From: Monodelphis domestica
Lineage: Eukaryota > Chordata > Mammalia > Didelphimorphia > Didelphidae
DNA length: 64,000 nt
Assembly (NCBI RefSeq): GCF_027887165.1
Contig: NC_077232.1
Coordinates: 9,668,559-9,732,558, forward strand
Reading direction: 5' to 3'
The position numbers were made by a program, and so were the translations under genes. Shown here in pieces: positions 46,331-58,605 of this stretch. Within the stretch, counting starts at the first letter, position 1. Each line of letters opens with the position of its first letter. The notes under the pieces were generated by a model. The model had not been told where the DNA came from, did not search any database, and saw nothing but the letters and a program-made list of their open reading frames with translations.

Positions 46331-46720
46331 CTAGTCTGTTATAGGTACTATACTAAGTGCTGGGGACACAAAGAAATTAAAAGCACAGTCTACCCTCCAG
46401 GGGCCCACAATTTAATGAAGGAGGCAATATAGAAATAACAAAGGAGAGCAGACAGAATCTTTCCACGATAAAGAGGAAATCATCAACAAAGAAAAGGCCC
46501 TAGAATTAGGGAAGATCAAGAAGATAGTCAGGGGTTGGAGAAGAGTGAATACTAAAACTGGTCAGTAGGTCATTAAGTGCCTTCTGGATGCTAGGCACCA
46601 AGGCAAGCACTGGAGACCCAAAGGAAGAGTCAGGCAGAAGGAGATGGGAAGGTAGGAAGGGGTCAGATTGCAGCAGACTTTAAAAGCTAAAGAGAAGCCA
46701 TGTAGAATAATGACCATCAT
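46330..46720. mobile_element. LINE-derived fragment (L2/CR1 clade)
   Basis: TACTAAGTGCTGGGGACACA, CAGGGGCCCACAATTTAATG and GGAGGCAATATAG are typical of a common old mammalian LINE. Exact family not assigned. Confidence 0.4.
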
Positions 46721-47239
46721 TCTAGAGGGTACAGCTTTACTCTACCATGCCCAGCTCTTGCCTCTGTCTGGAACACTGTCTTGCTCAGTGGGTTCTGGGC
46801 ATCCTGTTTTAGGAAGACCACTGATAAACTAGAAATGGCCTGGAGGGGGGGGGGGGAGGATGACTAGACTAGTAAAGGACATGAGAATTAGAAGGGACTG
46901 GGATGTTTGGCTCAGGAAAACTGTGAGGGAAAATGCAGAGCTCCTTGCCCCTCCTTCCCCCAAGTTTTGCTTTCTGACGTTTCAGTTACACAAAGCAGAA
47001 AGGGGGCTGCTGCCAATGAGGGAGGGAGGAAAATGAGAATGGGAGCCAACCCAGGATTCAGGGACATGTCAGGGACTGACTAGGGACAGTTAGTGGGGCA
47101 AATGCCTCCTCTCTCTCACAAGGTCAGTTCTTCTGCTTTCACTAGGAGGCTATTTGTTTTATTAGAGGGGTGGGAGGGGAGAAGCAATGGTGGAAGAGTA
47201 TAGAGAGTGGAGATAAGGGGCAGGAGTCAGGAAAGGGCA
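46721..47239. other. Intron sequence, nothing recognised
   Basis: Unique sequence with a poly-G run at about 46,846-46,857. Confidence 0.5.
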
Positions 47240-47270
47240 TAGTACTACACAGTAAAGTGAACATAGAGTT

Positions 47271-47590
47271 CAAAGTTAAAGTAAAAAATTGTCCCTGGTT
47301 TCAGATATCCACTGGAGGGGTCTTAGAACATATCCCCCTCAGATAAAGGGGGGAAGACATAGACTATAGAATAGTACTGCATAATAATGTATGATGTACT
47401 TTATCATTACTGTATTTAATGTTGGTAATGTCTTATTCTGTGTTTATCAATTAAACTTTATTATATATATGTATGTACAAGAAAATCACATTATATATGG
47501 GGTCAGCATGTGTTTGCTTATATCTGATTTCAGTAATCCTCTGGGGGTCTTGGAACATATTCCCTGTGAATTCAAAGGCCCCATTTTGTT
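47271..47590. mobile_element. pogo/Tigger-like DNA transposon remnants
   Basis: Two related blocks share CACTGGAGGGGTCTTAGAAC / CCTCTGGGGGTCTTGGAAC, and the second has TTAAACTTTATTATATATATG. These resemble a Tigger-group nonautonomous element; the ends are not clear. Confidence 0.45.
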
Positions 47591-50500
47591 TGAAAGGTTG
47601 GTAGGCTAAGCCTCGGTGTGCTTGGCTGCAGAAGGAAATATTGGGAACACTAGGTAAAAACTGCACGCCACAGAACTAGGAAGCAGTTCCTAACCGAAAG
47701 AATGCTACCTTGGGAGGTAGGGGATTCTCCCTTTCCCTTGAGGTCTTCAACCAGTAGCTAGAGATCCACTAGTTGGGATTATCACAGTGGGGGGCCCTGG
47801 ACTCACCTAGGGATCCAGAGCCCCTCCAACTCTCAGAGCCTCCAGGCCATGCTCTTGTACTCTATAAAATAGCCTCCTTTATCTAAGAATGCTCCTTGGA
47901 AGCCCATTGAAAAACCTGGAAGAGAGCTGGTACTAAAAGTCAAGCTTTCCTCAGGACCCAGGACAGCATCCTGAGTTGCCCTTCATTACAGGGCTAGGGT
48001 CCACAAGGGACTGAAAAAGCAACAAGAGCCTCAATTCAAGTGTACCTATGCAGAGAGCCAGCAGGGACTGGGAGTAAGAAAGAACCAAGTTCTCCTTTTG
48101 GTCTGGCTGAGTAGTTCTGAGGTCACTCTAATGGAGTTACCAGACAGCTGCCCACTTCTTCTCTCTGCAAGGTGCCAAGGGACACAGCACTGGGTTGAGA
48201 TCCTTTTTCCAGAAGCAGAATTGATTTTACTCCAGTTCTTTCATTTGGAGGGGGTGGGGAGTTCTATATGTCTGCCTACCTTGCTTACCCAATTGTAAAG
48301 CTTAAATCTGTCTAGAGTCAAATCTACTAGTCCTGAATAATTTATCCATAAAAGGGCATCTATCTATGCCCTAAAGTGAGTGGGCAGGATTAACAACCAC
48401 CACCAAACATGGCTGGTTTGAAATTCAACTATAAAACCTTCAAGACTAGCCAAAGCCATGTGAATGGTTGGGCCTTGAATCCTTAAACCTGTTCCTGGGT
48501 TTGTTTTTGCCTTATGATTTCCTGTATGATTCTGGTTTCTTTTTGCTAGTGAATGCTAGGCAATCCTGCACTGGACCTAACAAAGGAAATGCTCTCGTCC
48601 CCTTTTCCTGAAGCCTTGATTTCATCCTGGCTCCAGGTATTCTATCCTGATTTGGTTCTCCAGGGAAGCACTTCACCTACCTATCCTTCTGAGGACCTTT
48701 AAAGTCTTCCTCTAGTTCCAAATCTAAGGAGAGGATGAAAGCTGTTTTCAGTTGCTAAAACTAAACAGAGTTTGTGTTACACAAACTGTGACTAAATATC
48801 TGGCTGTGTATTAGGGAGAAAAAAAGAGATGAGAATCAATACATGATCTATTAACTAAAAAGGGCAAAGTTCAATCTCAGCCCCATCTCTGAGCAGGCAT
48901 GGTGACAAAGAGAAGCCTGATTTCATTTAACCAGAGAGGAAAGGGGGAAGTAGGAGTCTTCGGACTCCCCAGCCTCTTGTCAGTATACAGTTCTTCCTGT
49001 ATCTATGGAAAAATCTGGACATCAGCTAATCCAACTTCAAGTGAGAAGCAGGATTCATATCCAGCAGTATTAGCCTGGAAGTAAGTGACTGCTGAGGAGT
49101 CAAAAGCTGGTTCCCAGATATAGATAAGGTGCCTACTTCTGGGTGTAGTTACTGGAGGGTAACTTAGAAAAAAGCAACTAAATTGGGCTTCTTGGATATT
49201 ACTGATGACCCACGGCAGTCAAGAGCTCATGGAGATGGCGACCAAGTTAAATTTAAAACAAGCATCTGGAGGACTGCTAGAGCAGCTTAGGTGGCTTCCC
49301 TACACTCCCTCTCTTTCACATCACCTTCCGTCTCTGACAATATCGGACCCTACCGTTCAATAAGAACATTTCACTATGCCTTTAAAGCCCCCTTTGCTGT
49401 TTTGCTGCCAAATACAGCCTATATTTCCCCATTAGAATTCATAGCAATTCTGGCCTTTCTTATCACTGATGATCTGGAAAAGTGACAGTACCTTGTCTAA
49501 GAAATGGAGCAGACATTTATTATCCTTCCACACGTTAAGAGCTTCAAGGCTTTGATATTTCCTGCGCAAATGAATGCTCTGATCATAAGACCTTGTCCAC
49601 ACCATGATGTCCCAAATAACCCCACACACACACTTACACCCCCACCCCATATACCTTCTTCCTGTCCCACTGCACAAGCAAGCACTCCCTTGGTGCCCTC
49701 CTCTCCCCACCCCCCAAGCAAAGAACCTTTTCTTACCCAAAGGCAGAAGAACTAAAAACAGCAGCTGGGGAGCTCTGTTGACTCACCCAGCATAATCATC
49801 TCCTCCCAGAATCTACAGTCTCCTCCTGGGGCTTTTGCCAACACAAAGTAAAAAAGAAATACAAGATTAAAAAAAAAATCTCAGCATTTCTGAAATAGTT
49901 TCTCCACCTGGGTGCAGATTTAACCCCCCAGCCCAACTTTCTCCAGGCAGCCTTCTGTGTGTTGGCTGGTGCTAGCCAATGTATGAGGTTAAATGGGCAC
50001 CAGGGGATTGCTGGCTTCTACTCATGGCTCTTTCTAGAACTCATTTCATGCTCTGGAGTAAGACATTGCCCCTGTGTACCCTCATCTGTAAAATGGTGAA
50101 GAATGATTTATAATGCTTCCAATTTTTCCAGGAACCCTAATAAGAAAGAATAAAAAGAGGCAACAATTCAGCCCTTCAGAGTCAAGGTCAAGAACAACAC
50201 AGAGGAGCCTATTTATCCTAAAGTTTGTTTATCAAGGTCAGTCGGAGCAGAATTGTCCCCCTGTGCCCACCCACACATTCTGATAACTGCTCAATTTAAG
50301 TTACAATTAATATTTCAACTGTCTGCACTTATAAAAGGCAAAATCCCACAGCACAGCTCCTGCTGACAGGCCTGTGGTTTTATCTTCTTCATACAACAAA
50401 CAGGTCACTGAAAGTTTTACCAATCAAGGGTACCCATGCATCAGGGTTGAGGCTGGTAGAAACCCAGGGCTGTGAGGCCTACCAGCTTTCTAGAACTATT

Positions 50501-50690
50501 GATGTCATCTAGAACTCCAGAAGTTTTACCTTGTAATGCAACCAGTAAAAATGGTAATGTAGCAATAAGCTTTGGAGGATGAAAACAAGGGAGGGAAAGT
50601 CCTTATTAGAGTCTTTTTCACTTGTTGCATCAAAATCCTATAACATTCCAGAGCCTTCTGGAAGTGATCAATAATACCTCAAAAAAAGTC
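47591..50690. other. Intron sequence, mostly unique
   Basis: No gene recognised. A MIR-like piece lies at 50,030-50,110. Otherwise AT-moderate unique sequence without notable open frames. Confidence 0.5.
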
Positions 50691-50699
50691 TAGCCTGAA

Positions 50700-51545
50700 G
50701 GACCTATTTGTACAAAAATATTTATAGCTGTGCTTTTTGTGGTAGCAAAAAATTGAAAAATATGGGGATGTCTCTTGATCAGGAAATGGCTGAACAAATT
50801 GTGATAGATGATGTCGATGGAATACTACTGTGCTGTAAAGAATGATGAACTGATGGATTTCTTTTTTTTTTTAAACCCTCACCTTCCATCTTGGAATCAA
50901 TTCTATGTATCCAATTCTATGTTCCAAGGCAGAAGAGGGGTAAGGGCTAGGCAATGGGGGTCAAGTGACTTGGCCAAGGTCACACAGCTAGGAAGTATCT
51001 GAGGCCAAATTTGAAACCAGGACCTCCCGCCTCTAGGCCTGGCTCTCCATCCTCTGAGCTACCCAGCTGCCCCCTGAACTGATGGATTTCTGTAAAAACT
51101 GGAATGACTTCCATGAACTGATATGGAGTGAAATGAGCAGAACCAGGAAAACATTGTACACAGAAAGTGAAACATTGTGGAACAATCAAATGTAACAGAC
51201 TTTGCTACTAGCAGCAGTGCAATGATCCAGGACAATTCTGAGGGACTCATGAGAAAAATGTTAGCCACATTCAGAGAAAGAACTGTGGGAGTAGAAATCA
51301 AGAAGAAAACATATTACTTTTTGTTTATATGGGTATGTGACTTGGAGTTTTAGTTTTAAAGGATTACTCTTTTATAAAAATGAATAATATGGAAATGGGT
51401 TTGAGTGATATATAATGTATGTATGTATGTAGAACCCAGTGGAATTGCTTGTCAACTCTGGGAGAGGGAAGGGAGAAAACATGAATCATATAACTATGGA
51501 AAAAAATTTTAAAACAAAAATAAAATATAAAAAACAAACAAAAAA
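50700..51545 (+). mobile_element. L1 3' UTR, split by a SINE
   Basis: TATTTATAGCTGTGCTTTTT, GGAATACTACTGTGCTGTAA, then after the SINE TGGAGTGAAATGAGCAGAAC, AAGAACTGTGGGAGTAGAAA and AACCCAGTGGAATTGC, with an A-rich end. Confidence 0.75.
50863..51074 (-). mobile_element. SINE1-type SINE inserted in L1, 17-bp target duplication
   Basis: Reverse full copy. TGAACTGATGGATTTCT is repeated exactly at 50,846-50,862 and 51,075-51,091, marking the insertion site. Confidence 0.92.
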
Positions 51546-51596
51546 ACCAAATACAACTGACCAAATACACAGAGAGGAATGACCAAGTGGGCAAAG

Positions 51597-52555
51597 AATG
51601 TTTATTGTCAAGATGATAATTTGCATTTGGATGGAAAAACCTATAGAGAAATTAAATGAGACAATAGCTGCTCTAAAGTAGCAGGTTACACAATACACTT
51701 GCAAAATCAAAAGCATTTTTATAGAGTAATAACAAAACCCAAGGAGGAATAACAGAAAGAGAAGTTTCATTCATAGTAACTGTAAAAGATAATACATGTA
51801 TAAGCCAGATCAAATTGCTTACCTCCAGGAAGGGGGAGGGAGGGGAGAGGAAGGAGTCAATTTAGATCATCTAACTTTGTAGAAAATTGATAGTCATGTA
51901 ATTGGTAAAATAAAATATCTTTATAAAAAAAATAACTGCAAAATGTATAAAAATATCAGCGTCTACTACCTACCAAAGCACATTCAATATCTGTATCGCT
52001 ATAATTCCAAAATGCTCCTTAAAGAAAATAAAGAATTTAAAATTTAGAAGAACAGTCATGGCTGGGCTGTGCCAATATGATAAAAATACTACAGAAATTA
52101 AATTACCATTTTAGTATTGTACCAAACTACCAAAAACAAACTTTACAAAATTATACAAAACAACAAAATTAATTTAGAGATAAACGGGGAAAAAGAATGA
52201 AGGGGAAATAGCACTTCAAGATTTCAAACTATATTATAAAACAGTAATCATCAAAGCTATTTGCTACCAGTTAAAGAAAAAGAAAAGTAAATCAGTGGAA
52301 CAGATAACAAAAGAAAAGCAGAAACAATAAAGCCTCAGTTACCTGGTATTCCATAATCCCCCCCCTTCTCCTCCAAAAAAATTCCCTATGAAAAAAATTC
52401 CCTATATGACAAGAACTGCAAGGAAAAAAGGAAAGCAGTCTGGCAGAAATTGGGTTTGGACTAACACCTTAAACCATAAATTAAAATAAACTCAAAATGG
52501 ATAAATGATCTGAATATTACAGCACATATTTAAAAAATTAGAAAAGGTATGTTTT
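51597..52555 (+). mobile_element. L1 ORF2 3' portion, broken, with a nested retroposon end
   Basis: AAATTACCATTTTAGTATTG, ACCAAACTACCAAAAAC, ATTTCAAACTATATTATAAA and CAGTGGAACAGATAACA follow the L1 ORF2 C-terminal coding order. Many stops and shifts. At 51,800-51,925 a separate 3' end (GGGGGAGGGAGGGGAGAGG to a TTATAAAAA tail) is inserted. Confidence 0.7.
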
Positions 52556-52560
52556 AAAAG

Positions 52561-52760
52561 GGGCAGCTAGATGGCTCAGAAGATAGAGAGCCAGGCCGGG
52601 AGACAGGAGGCCTTGGGTTCAAATTTGCCTTAGACATTTTCTAGCTGTGTGACTGTGGGCAAATCACTTTACTTCACTAGTTTAGCCCTTACAGTTCTTC
52701 TGCCTTGGAATTAATACTTTAGTATCACTTCTAAGACAGAAGTTTTGGATTAAAAAGAAA
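52561..52760 (+). mobile_element. SINE1-type SINE
   Basis: Forward full copy, GGGGCAGCTAGATGGCTCAG to TTTTGGATTAAAAAG. Confidence 0.88.
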
Positions 52761-52919
52761 AGAGAGAGAATTTTTTTTTTTAAACACATCCCCAGGGTAG
52801 TTTTCCCCAGGGTATATTGTGAGAGCTGTCTCATATAACAAATAGCATTTTTAAAGGTAAGAAAAAAGAGGGGGAAAGCCAATATAATTGATCAATATGA
52901 TAAAAAGTCCAAAATTCAT

Positions 52920-53785
52920 GCAATGTATAACCCCTATAGATCTCCCACTGTCACAAAGGGGGTTGGGTTTGGGGGCATCCTCTCATTTCTCTTCATTCCT
53001 GCTTAATCTTTAATATTTAATCACATTCACTTTTGATTTTTGGTATGTAGCTGCTCTTTTCCATTTCCACTGTCCTAGTTACTATATACATTGTTTTCTT
53101 GGTTCTATTGTCTTCACTCTGAATAATTTCTGGAAGTTCTTTACTTACTTCTCTGTTTTCATCACATTTATCATTTCTGACAGCTTAGAAATGTTCCATT
53201 TCATTAATAGACTACAACTTATTTAGTCATTCTTCCATCAGTGGGCATCCACTTTGTTTCTAGTTCTTTGCTATCACAAAAAGTGCTATTTTAAATATTC
53301 TTGTGGATATGGGGATGTTCTTTTTGTCAATGGGCTTCCTTGGGGGTATAAACCCAGTAAATGGGTCCTGGATAAAAAAAGTATGGCAAGTCACTTACCT
53401 CCCCCTGCCTAGCCTTTACCACTTTTCTGCCTTAGAATCAACACATAGTAGTAGCGATTCTAAGATAGAAAATAAGGGTTTTAAAAAAAGTAAAATAGGA
53501 ATTAATTTTTTGAAGTATGGGCTTTGTCAACTTATAGAATTCCTAATTACTTTCCAAAATGTTTTTATCATTTCAGAGTTCCACCAACAATGTTTTACAA
53601 CCCCTCCAACATTGATCTTTGTAATTTTTTGGTCATTTTTGCCAATTTGCAGGTCTGAGGTGAAACCACAGGGTTATTTTGATTTGCACTTTTTGATTTA
53701 AAGCATTCTTTTATGTGGTTCTGAATACTTTGCAATTGTTCTTTTGAGACCTCTGTGCATATCAATGGGGTGAATTTTTCTTAAT
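52920..53785 (-). mobile_element. Old L1 3' UTR, split by a SINE tail
   Basis: Reverse: CCATCAGTGGGCATCCACTT, GGGGGTATAAACCCAGTAAA, AGTTCCACCAACAATGTTTT and TTATTTTGATTTGCACTTTT match the familiar antisense L1 3' region. A SINE 3' part sits inside. Confidence 0.65.
53383..53486 (+). mobile_element. SINE1-type SINE, 3' part
   Basis: Begins at GGCAAGTCACTTACC and ends AATAAGGGTTTTAAAAAAAG; the head is missing. Confidence 0.75.
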
Positions 53786-53794
53786 CAAAAGAGA

Positions 53795-53925
53795 AGAGGA
53801 AATTACCAAAAAATATCTCATATACTTTGTAACATATGGAATCGAAACTTTTTGCATGAACAAAATTAATGCAACTAGAATAATACAGCAAGTGGTCAAA
53901 GAAAAAAATCTTTGGATCAAATATT
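53795..53925 (+). mobile_element. L1 ORF2 3' fragment
   Basis: TTTTTGCATGAACAAAATTA then ATGCAACTAGAATAATACAG; frame reads CMNKINATRIIQ, the L1 ORF2 C-terminal region. Confidence 0.5.
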
Positions 53926-53997
53926 GGGCATCCCAAAATTTTTAGTGCGAATTTCATCTTTAATACTTTAAACCTGCATTAAGACTTTGAGATATCC
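53926..53997. mobile_element. Short palindromic MITE, mariner-like
   Basis: Left GGGCATCCCAAAATTTTTAG and right end (inverted) GGATATCTCAAAGTCTTAAT match imperfectly over about 23 bp around a short AT-rich centre. No coding capacity. Confidence 0.4.
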
Positions 53998-54040
53998 ATC
54001 ATTTCTCAAGGGTCTGATACTCTCAGGTAAAAGGCAACTA

Positions 54041-54262
54041 ATCAGAATAATAATAGCTAGCATTTATATAATGCTTAGGCATTTGCAAAGTGCTTTACAA
54101 ATATGATCTGATTTGATGTTCCTGACAACCTGGGGAGGCAAATGCTATTATTATTCCCATTTTACAGTAGAGGAAACTGAGGCTGGCCCAAGATCACAGT
54201 GTCTGAGGCTGGATCAGACCTCACAACTTTGTAAGATCAAATCCTTTGGCCCAGTGCTCTGT
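54041..54262 (-). mobile_element. MIR, near full length
   Basis: TAGCTAGCATTTATATAATG, TTTGCAAAGTGCTTTACAAA, CCCATTTTACAGTAGAGGAA and the degraded tRNA-like head in reverse order. Confidence 0.75.
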
Positions 54263-55714
54263 GTCCTGTAGAGAACTATGAGCTGATGTCAAGAGAAGGA
54301 AGTAGACTCAAGTATTTAACTCCAACAAACCAAAAAAACAACCATGTCACTTTGCATTATCCACTGGAAAACCGGAGAGCCTGAGCTTGGTTCCAAGTTT
54401 AAGATCTCTACAGAGGTAGGGGGCCACAGAGATGGAACACTACATGTAACATTCGGTTTTTATGCCCTGCTGGCTTGTTCTGCTGAGTTAGCTTTCTCCT
54501 CTTTTTTTAGTATTTGTTTTCTAGGAGGAGGAGAAATGAGAGATTCTGGGGGAATTATAGGTGATAGTAAAAACAAGAATTCAATAAAAAAGATTTTTTT
54601 TTTACAAAATTCCATAAAGAAAAAGAAACCTCTAGAACTGGGCAATTATAGCGTGCTATCTGGCCAGGATGGCTGGTCCAGGAGCTGGTTGAGAGGAGTC
54701 CAGTGGATTGTCTTAAGGAAATCACAGAGGTCCTTTCCCCGGCTAGCCCAAAGCACCCCACCACCATTCTTTCCCCGATACTTGACACACAACAGTACAC
54801 AAAGAATCTTCTTTGAACACTATACAGAAAGCAGTCTGAGGGCAGGAACCGCCCCCCCCCCCCCTCCCAGCTAGCACTTAGCATAGTGCAAGAACACAGC
54901 AAGCATTTTAATACACGCTTGGTGACTAACTGGGGCTCAGAGGTGTCAAAGCCTTTACTAGGGCAGCTTTAACTCTGGCAAAATCCTTCTAGGCTGGGAA
55001 AACTTTCAGTAAAGGTTGGCAATGGACTGGGGTCTGTTGTCGAAGAGCCACTCTCTGACTGCCCACAAAGCTGCTCCCAGAACAAGGAAGTCCTGCTGTA
55101 CTGTCTCGGCTGATCATCCGGCACCTACTATATGTACACTGCCTCACCTGGCTACGGTGGGGGAGTGGAGGTGGGGGTGAGGCGCCTGCCTCGAAAGAAA
55201 CTCCCAGCAGCCATAAGAGAATTCGTCTCGCCACTTACAAAGCCAGTTTCCAACTCAAACACTGAAAGTCTCCGTCCCATTCCTAAGCCCAGAGTCCGAG
55301 GAGGACAAAGGGAAAAAGAAGGGCCCCACATACACCCGCATGCCACTTTCTGTACCAGCCAAGAACCAGAAGCCAAGTCGGTGCCCATCGTGGGACAATG
55401 GCACACCAGCTGTAGAAACAAATGTAAATCCATCCCACTGGAAGGCTAACTGTGAACAATTCAGAGAAGCTGGGAGGATCTGGGGAAGGAGGCAGGGGAA
55501 GCAGGCCTCTTGGACAAGCCCTTTCCTCTGATCCCTGTGGAGGTGGGTGGGGGGATACTGCACCTGCTGTCCAGGAAGGCACTGGTTTTGCTGAAACTTT
55601 TTTTCTTTCTCTTTAAAAATCTTTGTTATGAGAAGGCTTGAGGGCTGGGGGAAGGAGGACATAGACAAATTCACGTCAGGCAATGACAAAGGCACCCATT
55701 ATACAGAGCAGAAA

Positions 55715-55925
55715 TAATCATCCCCATTTATGGCACTTGAAGGCTGACAAAAGGCTTAAGACATTATCTTATGATTCCCCACAACCACCCTGCAAGGGAG
55801 GAGCTGTAATTCTCTAGACAGGGAAACTGAGGCTCAGGGAGATTTAAGTTACTTGCCCAGTCAGTCACACAGCAGTGCCCAGGTGGGATATGAACCTAGC
55901 TCCCAAGTATTTCCTTTCAAAAGGA
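55715..55925 (-). mobile_element. MIR
   Basis: CATTATCTTATGATTCCCCA, AGACAGGGAAACTGAGGCTC, TTACTTGCCCAGTCAGTCAC, ATATGAACCTAGCTCC. Confidence 0.7.
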
Positions 55926-56294
55926 GGTGACAGCAACAAGAGTCCTAGCAAGGGGCACTAGGTCAGCTTGCCAGGCAACAGGACATCCAGGTCTTGAGAG
56001 TAACAATCCGTCTGAGGGGAGGGTCTTGAATGGGGGAAGGGGGGAAGAGCAGAGCAAGGGATAAATGTCTTCTCCCTTTCTTCCTTCTTTGTTCTTCCAA
56101 GCTGAGGGAGTAGAACATGGACAGCATCTGGGGGCTAGGCATTCAAGCAGGACAAGAAAGACGCCTTCTACTTGGCACCTGAACCATGAACCTATGCAGC
56201 AAAGAGGGCAGCCTAGGACAGGTGGCTGAGGGGATCCTTGGGTGTGCCAGGGAGTGATTTCTCATCCCTTCTGGTAAGACCTACCTCAAGTCAA

Positions 56295-56532
56295 GGCAGG
56301 TAGGTGGCACAGTGGATAGAGTGCCCAGCCTGGAGTCAGGAAAATCCGAGTTCAAATCTGTTCTCACACACTTACTGTGTGACCCTGGGCAAGTCACTTT
56401 ACCCTGTTGGTCTCAATTCCCTCCTCTGTCAAATGAGCTAAAGAAGAAATGGCAAATCGCTCCAGGATCTTTCTCAAGAAAACCCCCAGCAGGGGTCATG
56501 ATGAGTGGGGCATGACCGAAATGACGAAATAA
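56295..56532 (+). mobile_element. MAR1-type CORE-SINE, full length
   Basis: GGCAGGTAGGTGGCACAGTG, GAGTTCAAATCTG, AAATGGCAAATCGCTCCAGG, and a tail with GGGGCATGACCGAAATGACG. Confidence 0.88.
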
Positions 56533-56749
56533 CCACCTCATGTCAAGTCAAAAGCATTTATTAAAAGACTGCTGTGTGCCGAGCACTGGGCGCCCCACGT
56601 GCTAGGGATACCTGTTCAGGCAAACAGCCAATGTCTGACTTCCAAGATCTTCCATTCTAACAAGGGAAACAACTAGTAAGGGGGGGGGGGGGGGGCGGCT
56701 CCCGCACGTGCTTGTGACATCTCTAACTCAACAGCTTCAGAAGACTTGC

Positions 56750-57075
56750 TCCCAGCAGCCCTTCAATTGGGACTCAGAGAGGCTGAGTCACTTGCCAAGT
56801 GGCAGAGTCAGAACTGGAACACGGGCCTTCCGACTCTCAACCTAGGGCTCTGGAGTCCTGGACCAAGCTGCCTCTAAAATCTTTAGTCAGAAAGGGGAGA
56901 GGGCTGGAACTGGACTCAGATTCCTGCCTCCCAAACTTCCTGGATGTGTAACTATGGGCACTTCCTTGATGCGTCTCTTTCTTCATTGGTAAAACGGCGC
57001 TAATATTCCCTGTAGTGCCTCCTTCACAAGGCTACTATGAGCCCCAAAGGAAATGATGTGGGCAAAAGCTCCATG
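56750..57075. mobile_element. Two MIR pieces in opposite orientation
   Basis: A reverse piece at 56,750-56,885 (CTGAGTCACTTGCCAAG, GAACTGGAACACGGG) is followed by a forward piece at 56,890-57,075 (TTCTTCATTGGTAAAACGGC). Confidence 0.55.
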
Positions 57076-58139
57076 GGAAAGGCAACTCTTCTGACCACCT
57101 GTTTGTATGTCCACTTTGATATCTACACACAAGGTACAATAGACTGGAGAGTGACTAAGGTCCTCGAGCCATAAGAAATGCTTTTTGAATACGGCCAACC
57201 AGGGGTTTCAGCTTGTGAGACAAGGCATATTGCTTCTGATTTTCTCTTCCTTTTTTTCTTCCCCAAAGGGGGAAGGTATAAAGAAGAGAAAATAATTTTT
57301 GTTGACTTAAAAAATGGAAAGGCCAAGTGAGCTACAATTTTTACAGATTCCAATGCTCAGCCTGTGATCTAACAGTTCTATAGCAAGAACTGGGTCTTGA
57401 TTGAACACTCACTGTGACTCATCTCATCTCTGAGGCCTTGGCCTTTCCCCTACCAGGAGACAGAGACATCTCTCTTTACAATCCCAAGATTCTGAGTTCA
57501 AAGGAACCTTTGCAGTCAACTAGCAGACCATTTTACCAGGCCCAGAGAAACCAAATGACTTTTCCAAGGTGACATAGCCCCATACTATTCTCAAAGGTTG
57601 CCAGGAAAAGTTTCAAATCACTGTTCTGACCACCCACTTTGGATATTTTATAGGCCCCAAATGGGCTGACTAGTCCTAGGCCTACAACCCCCATTTCCTG
57701 CTTATTGTCTACTCTAATACAAACATTCAAAATGAACAACCCATCCCTAGGATGGACCACTGTGCCTACTATGACTTCTTCCAAACAGTATTTTATTTCA
57801 TCCATGCAAGTCCTCCCCTTCCACTGATAAGATGCATGCTTGCATTAACTACTATGATTTAAACGCACGCATGTGCACGCACCCTGGTAGTCACCCTTCT
57901 GGGAATACAGTTCTCTCTCTCCCCACTAAGCTCTGCGGTCCCTTGAGCAGGTGCCATAGAGGCCTGGACTCATAGCCTGTCAGAGTGTGGGCTCTACTGG
58001 CATGAAGGTCACCGCCTCCTTGCACTTGGGAGGCAGCAGATAAAGACTCCACCAGATTGATGTCACCAGCCTTGAAATATCCTGTGGCCTGGGGATTCTA
58101 GTTCCATGGCTCCCAGTGGCATCAGAACCCAATGGGAAG
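57076..58139. other. Intron sequence, nothing recognised
   Basis: A short MIR-like piece at 57,490-57,600; otherwise unique. Confidence 0.45.
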
Positions 58140-58605
58140 CAAGCTTATGGTTAAGTTGGAAAGAGCTGGGTTCCAAATTTGCTTCTATTCCTTATAAGCC
58201 GTTGACCCTGCACAAGAAAGGTAACCTGAGTGAGCTTCTCTGGTTCCCTTTGTCTGCAAAATAGGGATCATAATTCCCATAGGATTTAACCTCCCCCCCC
58301 CTTTGGTTTTTATTTATTTATTTTAAGAGCCCTCACCTTCCGTCTTAGAATCAATATTGTATATTGGTTCGAAGGAAGAAGAGCAGTAAGGGCCAGGCAA
58401 TGAGGGTTAAGTGACTTGCCTTGCTCACCCAGCTAGGAAGGGTCTGAGGCCAGATTTGAATTCAGGACCTCCCATTTCTGAGCCTGGCTCTCAACCACTG
58501 AGCTACCTGGCTGCTCTCCCATCCCCCATGTAGTAAAGCTGTAAGGATATCATTCATGTCAAGTGCCTTGAAGAGTTTAAAGCACTGCCTAAGGATCAGG
58601 TATTA
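58140..58605 (+). mobile_element. MIR split by a SINE
   Basis: MIR similarity runs 58,140-58,300 and resumes at about 58,535-58,605 (GTCAAGTGCCTTGAAGAGTT). Confidence 0.55.
58309..58520 (-). mobile_element. SINE1-type SINE inside a MIR
   Basis: Reverse full copy, TTTAAGAGCCCTCACCTTCC to CCACTGAGCTACCTGGCTGC. Confidence 0.88.

Noticed and set aside
51547-53950. Retrovirus or LTR element suggested by reverse-transcriptase-like sequence
   Set aside because: The order and content fit L1 ORF2 and L1 3' UTR; no LTR pair or primer site was seen. I found no convincing LTR element in the window.
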